DNA of 37,581 nt from positions 1 to 37,581 of the forward strand of contig CAIUTB010000093.1 of the NCBI GenBank assembly GCA_903901975.1. Direction: 5' to 3'. Below are positions 1 to 9,470 of this stretch, one piece after another (within the stretch, counting starts at the first letter, position 1; each line of letters opens with the position of its first letter). A program made the position numbers and the translations under genes. Under the pieces are notes generated by a model. The model searched no databases. It was given only the letters and a program-made list of their open reading frames with translations, and was not told the DNA's origin. This DNA comes from an uncultured Bacteroidales bacterium (GTDB lineage: Bacteria; Bacteroidota; Bacteroidia; Bacteroidales; Paludibacteraceae).

Positions 1-40
1 CACAGGCAGCTAATAATATATATACTATTTTATTTTTCAT
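1..40 (-). CDS. SusD-like outer-membrane lipoprotein, N-terminal fragment (cut by window edge)
   Basis: Only the first 13 codons are in the window. They read MKNKIVYILLAAC, a short basic start, a hydrophobic stretch and an LAAC lipobox, so the cysteine would be lipidated. The ATG lies 20 nt after the susC stop on the same strand, which is the usual susC-susD arrangement. SusD proteins sit on the outer membrane as the lid of the SusC transporter and bind the glycan. The SusD identity is inferred from position and lipobox; no part of the mature protein is visible. Confidence 0.75.
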   Translation of the reverse strand, partial: MKNKIVYILLAAC

Positions 41-60
41 TTTTCTAAAATTGGATTTAA

Positions 61-3000
61 TTACAAAGTCAGTTTTAATGATAAAGTAATACGACGTGGT
101 AATGGATAGAATTGAAATGAACCACCATAATCACCTCCGTAGAAGTCAGTCGAGCCTTCATTTTCAGGATCTCCAAGAATATACCCAGGTGCAATTGTAA
201 GTAGATTTGAGCCCTGCAAAGCAATACGTGCAGAGGTTAACCCCAATGATTTAACCGTTTTTCTTTGAAGTGTATAACCTAGTTCTATAGATTTTAATTT
301 CAGATAGCTGGCATCAACAATTCCTTTACTTGTAGAATTATAACCGCCCCAGGTTGCATATTTTGCATTTGTGTTTTGTGGTGACCAAACGTCTGTTTGA
401 CTTGCACCTTTCAAAAGTATATACGAGTCAACCGGATCATACGACCACATGGGATTAGTATAATTTCCAAATGATTTACTTACGCCTGTAACGCCTTGAA
501 ACAGGAAGTTAAAATCAAGACTCTCATACGATAATCCAGCAGAAAAACTATATGTCGTATTTGGACGAGTAGTAAATCCAATCGCGACTGCATCATTACT
601 TGTTGTGGCATCTCCATTAAAGTCTAAGACTTTATCACCGCCAATAATTAAATTATTTTGACCAAGAGAATAATTCAATACTTCATCCATATTCTGGTAA
701 TATCCAATATTCTGACTTGAATAGATTTGTCCAATAGGTTTTCCCTGACTTTTCTGATAATCATTCATAAATGCCGGATCACCATACGTAATAATTCTAT
801 TTTCATTAAAATTATAATTCCCTTTTACCCAATAAAAGAATTTATCAACATGATCATTATATCCAAGCTCAATTTCGTAACCGTGTTTTTTTGTAACGCC
901 AATGTTTTGAGCCTTCATACTTTGTCCAAACATAGCCGAAACATCACGACGAGTAGTTAGAATCCCATCTCTTTTCTCATCAAAAAGATCAATTGTACAT
1001 GTTAGTTTATTATCGATCAAACCAATATCGACTCCAAGAGAATTTTTGATTGATCTTTCCCAACGTGCATTTAAGTTTGGAGCAGCACCTTCAGTTACAG
1101 TTGTAAGATTGGTTTGGGTTTGAGATGTTCCTGTCTGAATAGATTTCCAGTTAGCATATTCAGAAATATACAAGAAACCGTTGGTTCCATCGTAACCACC
1201 TTCTCCATAGGAATACCTAAGCTTAAGATTATTAAGAGTTGGCAAATTCTCTTTTATGAATTTTTCTTTGGCAATGTTCCAACCACAAGCAATAGCAGGG
1301 AAATATCCGAATCGATTGGCTGGTGCAAATTGCTCAGAACCTGCAATACCCAGGTTAGCTTCTAACAGATATCTACTATCATAATCGTATGTGGCACGTG
1401 CTACCCAGTTTTCTTCAAAATGAGGGAAAGATGAACCTGACTGACTATTTCTGCGACTAAATACACCCAACGCACTAACATTGTGCTTGCCAAAAGAGCG
1501 GGCATAGTTCATTTGAGCACTATAATATAAACTTTTGAATGGTGAACCATATTGTGAAATAGTAGATTGATAAGGATTCTGAATTGGTGATAAGCTGTTA
1601 GTCTTGTCGTAAATATGTCGTTCCCATTCGTAGGAGTTTCCAATTTCTTTATAAATAAAATACTCACCATAATATGCATAGCCACCACCACGCCATGTTG
1701 ACTCATTATTATAACTAACCGACAACTTGGCATTTAATCCTTTAGTGATAAAGCTAAGATCTTGAGTTAAATTGATATCTGTTGTTAATCTATCTCGCAT
1801 TGAACGTACAGTCCCAGTTTGATTATGTATATAATCTATTGATGCAGGAATGGTATAGGGTATTAAAGTTCCAGCTGTACGGCCTGAGATATTAGGATAA
1901 ATTGTTGATGGATGATCTGCCACAAAAGATTCTGGATAATAGTATGGAGTTGTATAAGGAGGAGAAACCAACATGTTACTCAATACTTTTGCGGGCACTC
2001 CATAGTCTCCACCATGACTATCAGTTCCAACATAACCACCACTCGAAAAAGATAATTTTGTTGTTTTGCTTAGATTAAAATCAAAATTCATGCGGTAATT
2101 CACCCTATCATATTTATACGATGGATCATACAAAGTTTGATTATCTTTTACTATATCTCCTTCGTGTAAATAGCTTAAGGTTAAAAAGTATTTAGCATTA
2201 GCAGTACCACCTCTCGCAGATATTGATGCCTGAGTATCCATTGTAAAGTCCTTAACATTATAATTCCAAGTATCGATATCAGGGTATACATATGGCATAT
2301 CATGATCACGATAATGATTAAGCACTTGATCAGACAAAATTAAATTGTAGTAATTCTTATTTCTATAAAGTTCATTCCTTGCTACTAACGTATTATAAGC
2401 ATTCTGCTGAATGCTACTTGTTGAAGCTTGTTTCATTGTTTGGTCATACGAAACAGATATTTCCATTTTTCCTTCCTGACCACGCTTGGTAGTAATGAGA
2501 ATTACTCCATTTGCACCTTTTACCCCAAAAACAGCGGTTGCAGAAGCATCTTTCAAAACAGAAATATTTTCAACCTCTGAAGGGTTAATATCATTCATAC
2601 TACTTTCTACACCATCAACTAATACTAACGGAGTTCCACTTCCTGTTGGTGATGACATACCACGTATGTATATTTTTGAATCGTTCGACCCAGGTAGCCC
2701 TGTTGCCTGAACAGTTACTAAACCCGGAACACGACCAGCAAGAGCATTGGAAACTGATGTTACACCAGCTTTCATTAAATCTGAACCTTTTACTTGCGAA
2801 ATAGACCCAACCACACTTTCTTTTTTCTGAGTGGCATAACCAACCACAACTACTTCGTCAAGACCTTTTGAATCTTCGCTAAGAACAATCTTTAAAAAGG
2901 CTTTCCCTTGTAGAGCTACTTGTTGAGATTTGTAGCCAACATACGAAACATTTAATGTTGAAGCAGATGAGACTTTGATTGAAAATTTCCCATTTATATC

Positions 3001-3192
3001 TGTAACAGTACCAATCTTTGTACCTTTTACTAATATGGAAACTCCTGGAAGTGACTCTCCTGATTTTTCATCAACAACAATCCCGTTTAGAGTCAGATTC
3101 TGTGCTGACACAGTTACGAGAAAAACACTGAAAAGTAATAAAAGTGTTGCTCTCAGAGAATTCAGTTTTTTATTTACTTTCTTCTTGTACAT
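61..3192 (-). CDS. SusC/RagA-family TonB-dependent outer-membrane transporter
   Basis: This 1043-residue protein would import oligosaccharides across the outer membrane using TonB energy. A signal peptide covers about residues 1-31 and ends in VSAQ. A carboxypeptidase-regulatory-like domain follows (about 34-107; GIVVDEKSGESLPGVSI and FSIKVSSASTLNVSYVGY are typical). The TonB box region DEVVVVGYATQKK is at about 112-124. The plug domain ends in the SusC signature GVKGANGVILITTKRG. The rest is a long beta-barrel with a C-terminal strand ending in SLKLTL. Length and domain order are normal for the family, and no disruption is seen. A SusD-like lipoprotein gene begins 20 nt downstream. Upstream is a leader of about 150 nt with its own regulated promoter. 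The substrate cannot be read from the sequence; the surrounding enzymes suggest a uronate-containing glycan. Confidence 0.96.
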   Translation of the reverse strand: MYKKKVNKKLNSLRATLLLLFSVFLVTVSAQNLTLNGIVVDEKSGESLPGVSILVKGTKIGTVTDINGKFSIKVSSASTLNVSYVGYKSQQVALQGKAFLKIVLSEDSKGLDEVVVVGYATQKKESVVGSISQVKGSDLMKAGVTSVSNALAGRVPGLVTVQATGLPGSNDSKIYIRGMSSPTGSGTPLVLVDGVESSMNDINPSEVENISVLKDASATAVFGVKGANGVILITTKRGQEGKMEISVSYDQTMKQASTSSIQQNAYNTLVARNELYRNKNYYNLILSDQVLNHYRDHDMPYVYPDIDTWNYNVKDFTMDTQASISARGGTANAKYFLTLSYLHEGDIVKDNQTLYDPSYKYDRVNYRMNFDFNLSKTTKLSFSSGGYVGTDSHGGDYGVPAKVLSNMLVSPPYTTPYYYPESFVADHPSTIYPNISGRTAGTLIPYTIPASIDYIHNQTGTVRSMRDRLTTDINLTQDLSFITKGLNAKLSVSYNNESTWRGGGYAYYGEYFIYKEIGNSYEWERHIYDKTNSLSPIQNPYQSTISQYGSPFKSLYYSAQMNYARSFGKHNVSALGVFSRRNSQSGSSFPHFEENWVARATYDYDSRYLLEANLGIAGSEQFAPANRFGYFPAIACGWNIAKEKFIKENLPTLNNLKLRYSYGEGGYDGTNGFLYISEYANWKSIQTGTSQTQTNLTTVTEGAAPNLNARWERSIKNSLGVDIGLIDNKLTCTIDLFDEKRDGILTTRRDVSAMFGQSMKAQNIGVTKKHGYEIELGYNDHVDKFFYWVKGNYNFNENRIITYGDPAFMNDYQKSQGKPIGQIYSSQNIGYYQNMDEVLNYSLGQNNLIIGGDKVLDFNGDATTSNDAVAIGFTTRPNTTYSFSAGLSYESLDFNFLFQGVTGVSKSFGNYTNPMWSYDPVDSYILLKGASQTDVWSPQNTNAKYATWGGYNSTSKGIVDASYLKLKSIELGYTLQRKTVKSLGLTSARIALQGSNLLTIAPGYILGDPENEGSTDFYGGDYGGSFQFYPLPRRITLSLKLTL

Positions 3193-3259
3193 AATTTATT
3201 ATATCAAAATGTTGATTTGTAATTTCAGATGATTTTTAGAAATTTCTTAGAAACTGGTA

Positions 3260-3278
3260 TCTGTGTTAAATACACAGA
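3260..3278 (-). other. Small hairpin in susC 5' leader
   Basis: TCTGTGT at 3260-3266 and ACACAGA at 3272-3278 form a perfect 7-bp stem with a 5-nt loop. It lies inside the predicted susC leader, about 70 nt before the start codon. Function is unknown. It could be a stability element or a small-RNA target, but nothing in the sequence proves this. Confidence 0.35.
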
Positions 3279-3347
3279 GTTGGGAGGAGATAAAGAAGTA
3301 ATTTTACTCATGTCTTAAAATTTATAGGTTTCTGTTTATTTTCATTG

Positions 3348-3416
3348 CAAAGATAATAGCCTTATTGAATTTTAAAGGTCGAACTTTTGTTGAAATCATA
3401 CCTAATTTCTGTTGAA
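3348..3416 (-). promoter_or_regulatory. susC promoter with paired AraC-type half-sites
   Basis: On the minus strand 3348-3355 reads TATCTTTG, an exact TAnnTTTG -7 box. No good TTG -33 box is present. Upstream, the plus strand has TTTTGTTGAA at 3385-3394 and TTCTGTTGAA at 3407-3416, a 22-bp direct repeat matching at 9 of 10 bases. The proximal half-site begins exactly 30 bp from the upstream edge of the -7 box. The same geometry is found before the intact sugar porter (8303-8371) and GH92 (26107-26175). A poor -33 with paired sites beside it suggests activator-dependent transcription, probably by the hybrid sensor of this locus (inference). Confidence 0.6.
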
Positions 3417-3548
3417 CAATTTATTGATATTTATTTATCTAGCTGGTTTTCAGAATCTATACAATTATAGATAATAAAAATATCCACAACTCAACATTTT
3501 TTTGTTGATGAGTGGGCATTTTCTAAGTATTTGTAATTAACCGATGAA

Positions 3549-6500
3549 TTACTTCAAATGCACTTGCACTCCCTGATGATTTACATCCATGTTTGAAGCA
3601 ATTTTTAAATGAAACGATGCTTTTTCTGAATTGCCAATTCCTAAATAACCTAATCCGAGCATATAATGACAATGGATTTTATTGCGGAAAGTCAGGTCAT
3701 CGTCCCAAATTAGTAAGTCGGGCAACGAAACGGCAAAGTAATCGAGCTTTATTTGCTCATCAAAGTGCTTTTCGCCAAAAGCAATCAAATTATCAAATCG
3801 GGATTTAGCTTCAGCTTCACGTCCTAATTTCAATAAAGCCAATCCCTGATAGAATATCTTGTCCGGTTTTTGGTCGTTGTAAAAAATGGCAGCTGCCGGT
3901 TCAGTATTTCCATCTTTGGCTAATTCCCAATATGTTTTTGCTATTTCTATTTCTCCCAATCCTTCGTAAGCACAACCCAACCAATAATGAAAATCGTTTT
4001 CCTGTGCTCCGTAAAGTTTTCCTTCACCCAGATTATGAGGGTAAACCAAACATTGTAGTAATAATTCAATTGCTGGTGCATACTCTATTTTCGATATAAA
4101 CTCTTTGGCTAATTCCACTCTTGCCATCTGATATTGTGCAGGCACTTTGCCTTCACCTCCCTCCCAGGGATGAAATTGTCTTTTATCAATCAGTTCTTTT
4201 GCTTTGGTATAATTACCAATCTGATTGGACAAAGTGGCATATTCAAGATATACATCGTCCCGTTGTTCTACCAGATCAAAATATTTTTCAAGGAATTCAA
4301 GTCTCAAAGTATGTGGTCGGCAAATTCGTTTATATAACTGGTCCAACTCCATTAAAATGCGTGAATCTGTTGTATCAAGTGCAAATGCTTTTTCAAGATA
4401 TTCAATTGCTTTTTCTTCCTGATTCAATTTGTTGAAATAAGCAAGCGAAAGATTTCGGAGCACCGTAGGGAACTGACTATCAAGTTCAGACGATTTCTCC
4501 CAGCAAGCAATGGCTTCGGGATACTGACGTTTGTCGTACCAAAGATTTCCTAAATAATAGGGCGCTTTGGCATCAGTTGGATTTATTTTTTGTGCACACT
4601 CCAACGCCTGAATAGCTTCTAAACGATTTGGAAAACAATATTCAGGGGCATGTGATGCAGCCTTTTTAAAAATGGATTTTGCATCTTTACTATCTAATGT
4701 CAATGCCCAAGCCATGTAATAATAGGTCATAGGCGTTGTTGGACAAACTTTTGCACCTTCTTCCAAAATTTGACTGGCCTCGGAATACATTCCAGCCGCA
4801 ATATAATCCAATGCAACAATCTCATAATTATGAATTTCACCCCTCATCAGTTGGTTCATTTCAGCCAATACACCGATTTCTTTGGTCAATAAATATTTTT
4901 CAAATAGGCATCCGAAGTTAAATAAATCAATTTTCAATGAATCACTAATCCAAGTTAATGCTTCGTCGGTACGACCAAGTTTACGCAAAATAGCCGATTT
5001 CAATACACGGGCTTTATGATTATGCCAATTCCGTATCAGCGATTTTTCAACTTCGTAAAGTGCATCAGGCAGATTATTGTTTATACATGAAATCTGTGCA
5101 CAACCGAAAAATCCGGCATCTTGCATAGCCGAGTTCCAGCACGATTTGTAAAAAGCATCGTAAGCTTCTTTGTTTTTACCCTGATATTGAAGTGCTAACC
5201 CTAGGTTGTATCGCGGTTCGCCATCGTAAGGATTCGGATTGCGTTGCAATTGGGTATCAATTGCTACTTTGAAGTATTTTTCTGCTTCCACAAACTGACC
5301 ACGACGGAGCAGCCAAAGCCCCATGGCATTGTTGTTTCGAATGTCAGAAGCATCACGCTTCAAGGCCTCCAGATAATAATCGGTAGCGTTGTAAGTTGCA
5401 TGACGGTATTGCTCCAAATGCAATCCGGTGAGATAAAGTTGTTCGCAAGTAGGCGTTTCTTCGGGTGAGAATGCTGCTTTAGCTGCTTCAGCTTCGGGAC
5501 GTTCCTGCTTTTCGGTTCGTATAGCAAGCAATTCAACACCCAATGAATTCAAGACAACTAATTCAAGCTCAGGAATTTTTATTTTGCCGACTTCAATTTC
5601 TTTTACGTAAACCGTTTCGGGAGTCAAATCGACTGTTTCTTCTAAAAAACCTTTCAAAACCACCTTTGCACTTTTTTGTAAAGATGTAGCAAACACTTTC
5701 AAAATCACTTTGTCACCCACTTTATCCATGTTTAGCAACAAATCTTTCGAAGCATTTTTCACAACGCCGAGCTCACGATATGGTAAAAAATATTGTGTAA
5801 AAGTTTTTTCCTCGTACGGATTGATCCATGAAAAATCGGGCTGATTGTCGGTAAATACTCCTGCCATCAGCTCAATGTATGGTCCATCTTCATCGGTCAA
5901 ATTACGATCCCACGCTTTTCCAAAATCACCATTTCCCCATGTCCATTGTTTTTTGCCCGGCGAAACATGATGATTTGCAACGTGAAGTACACCTGCTTGT
6001 GTGTCGTTTTCGTAACCACCCACAAAGTTGAACTCCGAATTGATAGCCATATACGAGGTTGGGACAGGAATATTTTTGTAATTTGAAATATCAACACCTG
6101 CCGAATAATCTATTTTATAATACGTTCCTGTGGCAATTGGGAAAGTGGATACATCTCGTTTGCCATGATCGAAAACGGCATGAACATCAGGTGGAAATAC
6201 TGATTGATAAAAATCGTTGACCGCAACAGCCGGATTAGCCCACCAAAGGAAAGTTTGTGGTACTGGAGTAGGATTATAGAGTTTAGCTTTTATTTCTAAA
6301 TACGCTTTTCCGGGATGAAGGGTAAATCCTGCCATTCCTTTTTGGTGAAACATTTTCTCGTTTTCGCTCACCCAAACAGTTACACTACCATCAGCATTGT
6401 GCTCAATGGTATGGTCAACAGGCAAAAAAGTACTCGGACGATGATGTTGTGGCCAGTTAAACTCAATTCCACCCGAAATCCAAGGTCCAGTTAAACCGAC

Positions 6501-6851
6501 CAATGCCGGCTTAATAACCTGATTGTAATAGATAAAATGACGCTGTTTGATTTTATCATAAGCCATTTGCACACGACCGCCCAACTCAGGCAAAATCATG
6601 ATTTTGATGTATTCATTTTCCAAAAAAACGGCTTTGTAAATCTTGTCCTGTTTTTCATCTACAATTTTTTCGATTACAGGATAGGGATAAACCACACCGC
6701 TACTTCCCTGATATACCCTTTTTTCGAGGAAAATCGGATTTTTCTCAGGTTGACCAATTTCGTAAGTGGGTATAGCCACTTCTTCGCTCCAAACCTTTAC
6801 TTCATTTTTTTCTACAGTACTTTTAATTAAATACTTAGTTATCTCTTCCAT
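3549..6851 (-). CDS. DUF5107 and tetratricopeptide-repeat protein
   Basis: This 1100-residue protein has no signal peptide (it starts MEEITKYLIKS), so it is probably cytoplasmic. The first about 370 residues match my recollection of DUF5107, a domain likely to have a galactose-mutarotase-like beta-sandwich fold. Conserved-looking stretches are LPELGGRVQMAYDK, GPWISGGIEFNWPQHHRP and QWTWGNGDFGKAWDRN. From about residue 470 to the end the protein is made of TPR-like helical pairs (for example AMGLWLLRRGQFVEAEKYF, RYNLGLALQYQGKNKEAYDAF and YLGNLWYDKRQYPEAIACWEKS). It follows the intact sugar porter after 32 nt and probably shares its promoter. Its placement between a sugar porter and susC suggests a role in handling imported sugar, but no activity can be assigned. 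Confidence 0.85.
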   Translation of the reverse strand: MEEITKYLIKSTVEKNEVKVWSEEVAIPTYEIGQPEKNPIFLEKRVYQGSSGVVYPYPVIEKIVDEKQDKIYKAVFLENEYIKIMILPELGGRVQMAYDKIKQRHFIYYNQVIKPALVGLTGPWISGGIEFNWPQHHRPSTFLPVDHTIEHNADGSVTVWVSENEKMFHQKGMAGFTLHPGKAYLEIKAKLYNPTPVPQTFLWWANPAVAVNDFYQSVFPPDVHAVFDHGKRDVSTFPIATGTYYKIDYSAGVDISNYKNIPVPTSYMAINSEFNFVGGYENDTQAGVLHVANHHVSPGKKQWTWGNGDFGKAWDRNLTDEDGPYIELMAGVFTDNQPDFSWINPYEEKTFTQYFLPYRELGVVKNASKDLLLNMDKVGDKVILKVFATSLQKSAKVVLKGFLEETVDLTPETVYVKEIEVGKIKIPELELVVLNSLGVELLAIRTEKQERPEAEAAKAAFSPEETPTCEQLYLTGLHLEQYRHATYNATDYYLEALKRDASDIRNNNAMGLWLLRRGQFVEAEKYFKVAIDTQLQRNPNPYDGEPRYNLGLALQYQGKNKEAYDAFYKSCWNSAMQDAGFFGCAQISCINNNLPDALYEVEKSLIRNWHNHKARVLKSAILRKLGRTDEALTWISDSLKIDLFNFGCLFEKYLLTKEIGVLAEMNQLMRGEIHNYEIVALDYIAAGMYSEASQILEEGAKVCPTTPMTYYYMAWALTLDSKDAKSIFKKAASHAPEYCFPNRLEAIQALECAQKINPTDAKAPYYLGNLWYDKRQYPEAIACWEKSSELDSQFPTVLRNLSLAYFNKLNQEEKAIEYLEKAFALDTTDSRILMELDQLYKRICRPHTLRLEFLEKYFDLVEQRDDVYLEYATLSNQIGNYTKAKELIDKRQFHPWEGGEGKVPAQYQMARVELAKEFISKIEYAPAIELLLQCLVYPHNLGEGKLYGAQENDFHYWLGCAYEGLGEIEIAKTYWELAKDGNTEPAAAIFYNDQKPDKIFYQGLALLKLGREAEAKSRFDNLIAFGEKHFDEQIKLDYFAVSLPDLLIWDDDLTFRNKIHCHYMLGLGYLGIGNSEKASFHLKIASNMDVNHQGVQVHLK

Positions 6852-6883
6852 GAAAATATATTGTAATAATTTATTCTATTTTT

Positions 6884-8269
6884 CTATTTAATTAACTCTT
6901 TCTCAATTTCTTCTAAACTTTTTCCTTTTGTTTCAGGTAATTTTTTAAGAATAAATAAAAATCCGAGCAAACAAATTCCTGCGTACACCCAGAATGTTCC
7001 TGCTGCGCCCAATCCTTTGTTCAGCAAAGGGAAAGTATAGGTAAGAATAAAACAAGCAATCCACAATCCGAATGTTGCCAATGCCATGGCAGCACCCCGA
7101 ACCCGATTAGGGAATATCTCGGACAAAATTACCCACACGATAGGTGCCAGCGACATGGCATATACACCAATACCAATAACTACAAAGGACAAAACAGCAA
7201 TTCCTTTAATGTGGAAATAAAATGCACTTCCAAGTAATAAATAGGTTATTGTCAAACCTACAGAGCCAAGAACCATCAGTTTTTTGCGTCCCCATTTATC
7301 TACAGTAAACATAGCCACCAATGTAAAAATAAGATTCACACTCCCTGTAATCACAATATTAAATAAGGTATCACTCACACCATACCCAGCCGCAGTAAAT
7401 ATCTCTTCAGCATAATTAAATACCGTATTTATACCGCACCATTGCTGGAAAACAGCCAGAACTAACCCGATTAGAAGCACATTTCTGAATTTTGGTTGAA
7501 ATAAAGCCTTAAAATCAACCTTTTCGGAAACATCATCAAGTGTAGCTTGAATATTGCTCATTTCTTCGCGTGCAAATTCTTCGCCTCCGATTTTTTTGAG
7601 GGTTGGAAATGCTTTGTCGGCTTTACCTGCTTTTATAAGCCAGCGTGGACTTTCGGGGAGGAAAAATGTAAGTAAAAAGAATGCTCCGGCAGGAAAGGCG
7701 CATGCATAAAACATAAATCGCCACCCAAGCTGCCCATTCCACGATGCCCGAATGAATTCATCAGTTGCTCCAACTGGTACTTTATCGGCAATAAGCAAAT
7801 TAATTACCTGAGCAGCTAAAATCCCAATTACAATAGTCATTTGATTCAAGGATACAAATCGTCCACGCAGATGTGATGGTGCAACTTCTGCAATATACAT
7901 GGGTGATAGCGCTGAAGCTAATCCAATTCCAACACCACCTATCATCCTAAAAATAACAAACATTAGATAACTACCTGCCATTCCAGTTCCTATAGAAGCA
8001 ATAGTAAAAAGAAATGCTGAAACTAAAAGGGGCCATTTCCTTCCAAATTTATCACTGACTACACCTGAAATCATGGCACCAAGAATACAGCCTATCAAGG
8101 CACAGCTCATAGCCCATGCTTGTAGATTTGCAGACGAAGCAATATCAAAAAAGCGTTCGTAGAAGGGTTTTGCACCACCAATTACCACCCAGTCGTAACC
8201 AAAAAGTAGTCCTCCCATAGCCGAAACCATGGAAATCCCGAAAATATAGGCATTGTTGAATTTTCTCAT
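6884..8269 (-). CDS. Sugar porter family MFS transporter (intact, 12 TM)
   Basis: A 461-residue inner-membrane sugar:proton symporter-like protein of the major facilitator superfamily. All sugar-porter signatures are present: GGLLFGYDWVVIGG in TM1, SDKFGRKW between TM2 and TM3, PESPRWL at the end of TM6, QQWCGINTV in TM7, DKWGRKKL between TM8 and TM9, and PETKGKSLEEIE at the C-terminus. The family includes the XylE, AraE and GalP transporters; the transported sugar here cannot be told. It has its own promoter with the paired operator sites, and DUF5107 follows on the same strand. A paralogue at 10918-12198 lacks part of the second half, so this gene is probably the working uptake system for the released monosaccharide. 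Confidence 0.93.
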   Translation of the reverse strand: MRKFNNAYIFGISMVSAMGGLLFGYDWVVIGGAKPFYERFFDIASSANLQAWAMSCALIGCILGAMISGVVSDKFGRKWPLLVSAFLFTIASIGTGMAGSYLMFVIFRMIGGVGIGLASALSPMYIAEVAPSHLRGRFVSLNQMTIVIGILAAQVINLLIADKVPVGATDEFIRASWNGQLGWRFMFYACAFPAGAFFLLTFFLPESPRWLIKAGKADKAFPTLKKIGGEEFAREEMSNIQATLDDVSEKVDFKALFQPKFRNVLLIGLVLAVFQQWCGINTVFNYAEEIFTAAGYGVSDTLFNIVITGSVNLIFTLVAMFTVDKWGRKKLMVLGSVGLTITYLLLGSAFYFHIKGIAVLSFVVIGIGVYAMSLAPIVWVILSEIFPNRVRGAAMALATFGLWIACFILTYTFPLLNKGLGAAGTFWVYAGICLLGFLFILKKLPETKGKSLEEIEKELIK

Positions 8270-8302
8270 TTTATTATATTATTTGATGATTTTAATCAAT
8301 GA

Positions 8303-8371
8303 CAAAGATATATACCTTAAATTGAAGCGATTTGATAAGAATTGTTTGATTAAGGTAGAAGAATTGTTGTA
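8303..8371 (-). promoter_or_regulatory. Promoter of the sugar porter gene with paired half-sites
   Basis: The minus strand of 8303-8310 reads TATCTTTG (-7 box), placing transcription start about 27 nt before the start codon at 8269. No TTG -33 box is seen at the expected distance. The plus strand has AATTGTTTGA at 8340-8349 and AATTGTTGTA at 8362-8371, a 22-bp repeat whose proximal copy begins 30 bp from the -7 box. This is the same geometry as before susC and GH92. The proximal copy fits less well, with one extra T in the core. Confidence 0.55.
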
Positions 8372-8425
8372 TAAAGTTTTTTTTAATTCCTTAGCTAAAG
8401 CATTGGAAATTATTTATTAGAAATA

Positions 8426-9463
8426 TTAACTGTTTGACAATTTATAAATCGTTTTTGATTGGTACTTTTCAGTAGGATTTAGCACTATTGATGGAAAATG
8501 GGAATGATTCGGTGCATCCGGGAAATGCTGTGTTTCGAGGCAAAAGCCGGCAAACGCATCATAGTAGTTCCCATTTTTGCCTTTTTCGTTGGTCATATAG
8601 CCTGCTGTGTAAAGCTGCAATCCGGGTTCAGTGGTAAAAACTTCAAGTTTCCTGCCCGATTCTTCGTCCACTGCAATGGCTGCTGGAATGGTAATGTCGC
8701 CAGATTTTTCTAATACAAAATTGATATTATAACCTTTTTTACAAACTGAAATATGCTTCCCGATTTGCTTGAAAGCACTAAAATCATAAGCCGTATTTAA
8801 TACCGGCCAAATCTTCCCTGTCGGAATAAAGTCTTTATCCGTTTCGGTATATTCAAAACTATTAATTTTCAAGAAGGTGTCTAAGACATTGCCATTCTCT
8901 TCGCCTTTCAGATTGAAATAGCTATGATTAGTTAGATTTATTACCGTTGGCTTATCAGTTTCTGCCTGATAATGAATAATAAGTTCGTTGTTATTTGTAA
9001 AAGTGTAGGTTACTTTAACCTGTAAATTTCCCGGATAATTTTCTTCCCCATCAGGACTAAAATATTTGAGAACAACACCACAATCAGCTTCATTTTCAAA
9101 GTTTTCACAGTTCCAAATCACTTTATTAAACCCATTTATTCCACCATGGTTGTGGTTTTCAACATCGTTAAGTGCCAACTGATATTCTTCTCCATTCAAC
9201 GAAAAACGACCATTTTTTATTCGGTTAGCAACCCGCCCCACAATGCATCCCATATACGCAGGATTGTCCAGATAATCTTCAAAGCTATCTTTACCCAGCA
9301 CGATATCAGAAAAACCCCCGTTTTTGTCGGGCACTAACCATGATGTGATAATTCCTCCATAATTGGTGATTTTAACTGTCTGATTATTTGCATTTGAAAG
9401 TGTATAAAGAAATACTTCTTTACCTTGTTTATCAACACCCCAAAAGTTTTTTGTAACCTTCAT
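8426..9463 (-). CDS. galM: Aldose 1-epimerase (galactose mutarotase family)
   Basis: This 345-residue protein would interconvert the alpha and beta anomers of a released aldose before phosphorylation. Catalytic signatures are visible: NHNHGGINGFNKVIW near residues 80-95, NLTNHSYFN with the likely catalytic acid His180, and CLETQHFPDAPNH with the likely catalytic base Glu310. Length is normal for the family. No clear signal peptide is present (it starts MKVTKNFWGV), so it is probably cytoplasmic, although periplasmic forms exist in Bacteroidota. It starts 7 nt after the GH27 stop and is the last gene before the next promoter, so it is translated from the long mRNA that begins at GH92. The exact sugar is unknown; galactose released by GH27 or GH2 is a reasonable guess. 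Confidence 0.92.
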   Translation of the reverse strand: MKVTKNFWGVDKQGKEVFLYTLSNANNQTVKITNYGGIITSWLVPDKNGGFSDIVLGKDSFEDYLDNPAYMGCIVGRVANRIKNGRFSLNGEEYQLALNDVENHNHGGINGFNKVIWNCENFENEADCGVVLKYFSPDGEENYPGNLQVKVTYTFTNNNELIIHYQAETDKPTVINLTNHSYFNLKGEENGNVLDTFLKINSFEYTETDKDFIPTGKIWPVLNTAYDFSAFKQIGKHISVCKKGYNINFVLEKSGDITIPAAIAVDEESGRKLEVFTTEPGLQLYTAGYMTNEKGKNGNYYDAFAGFCLETQHFPDAPNHSHFPSIVLNPTEKYQSKTIYKLSNS

Positions 9464-9470
9464 TGTGGTT

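Larger units (their letters stand above)
3193..3548. other. Intergenic region: susC leader and promoter
   Basis: These 356 bases hold no convincing coding frame. They contain the susC promoter and paired half-sites (3348-3416) and a leader of about 150 nt with a small hairpin (3260-3278). Near the end of the upstream gene is a weak palindrome, TCAACA-T6-TGTTGA (3491-3508). It lacks a T-tract on the transcribed strand, so I do not call it a terminator. Read-through from the preceding gene into susC therefore remains possible. Confidence 0.7.

Noticed and set aside
3491-3508. Terminator after the DUF5107 gene
   Set aside because: The palindrome is only 6 bp and no T-tract follows on the minus strand.
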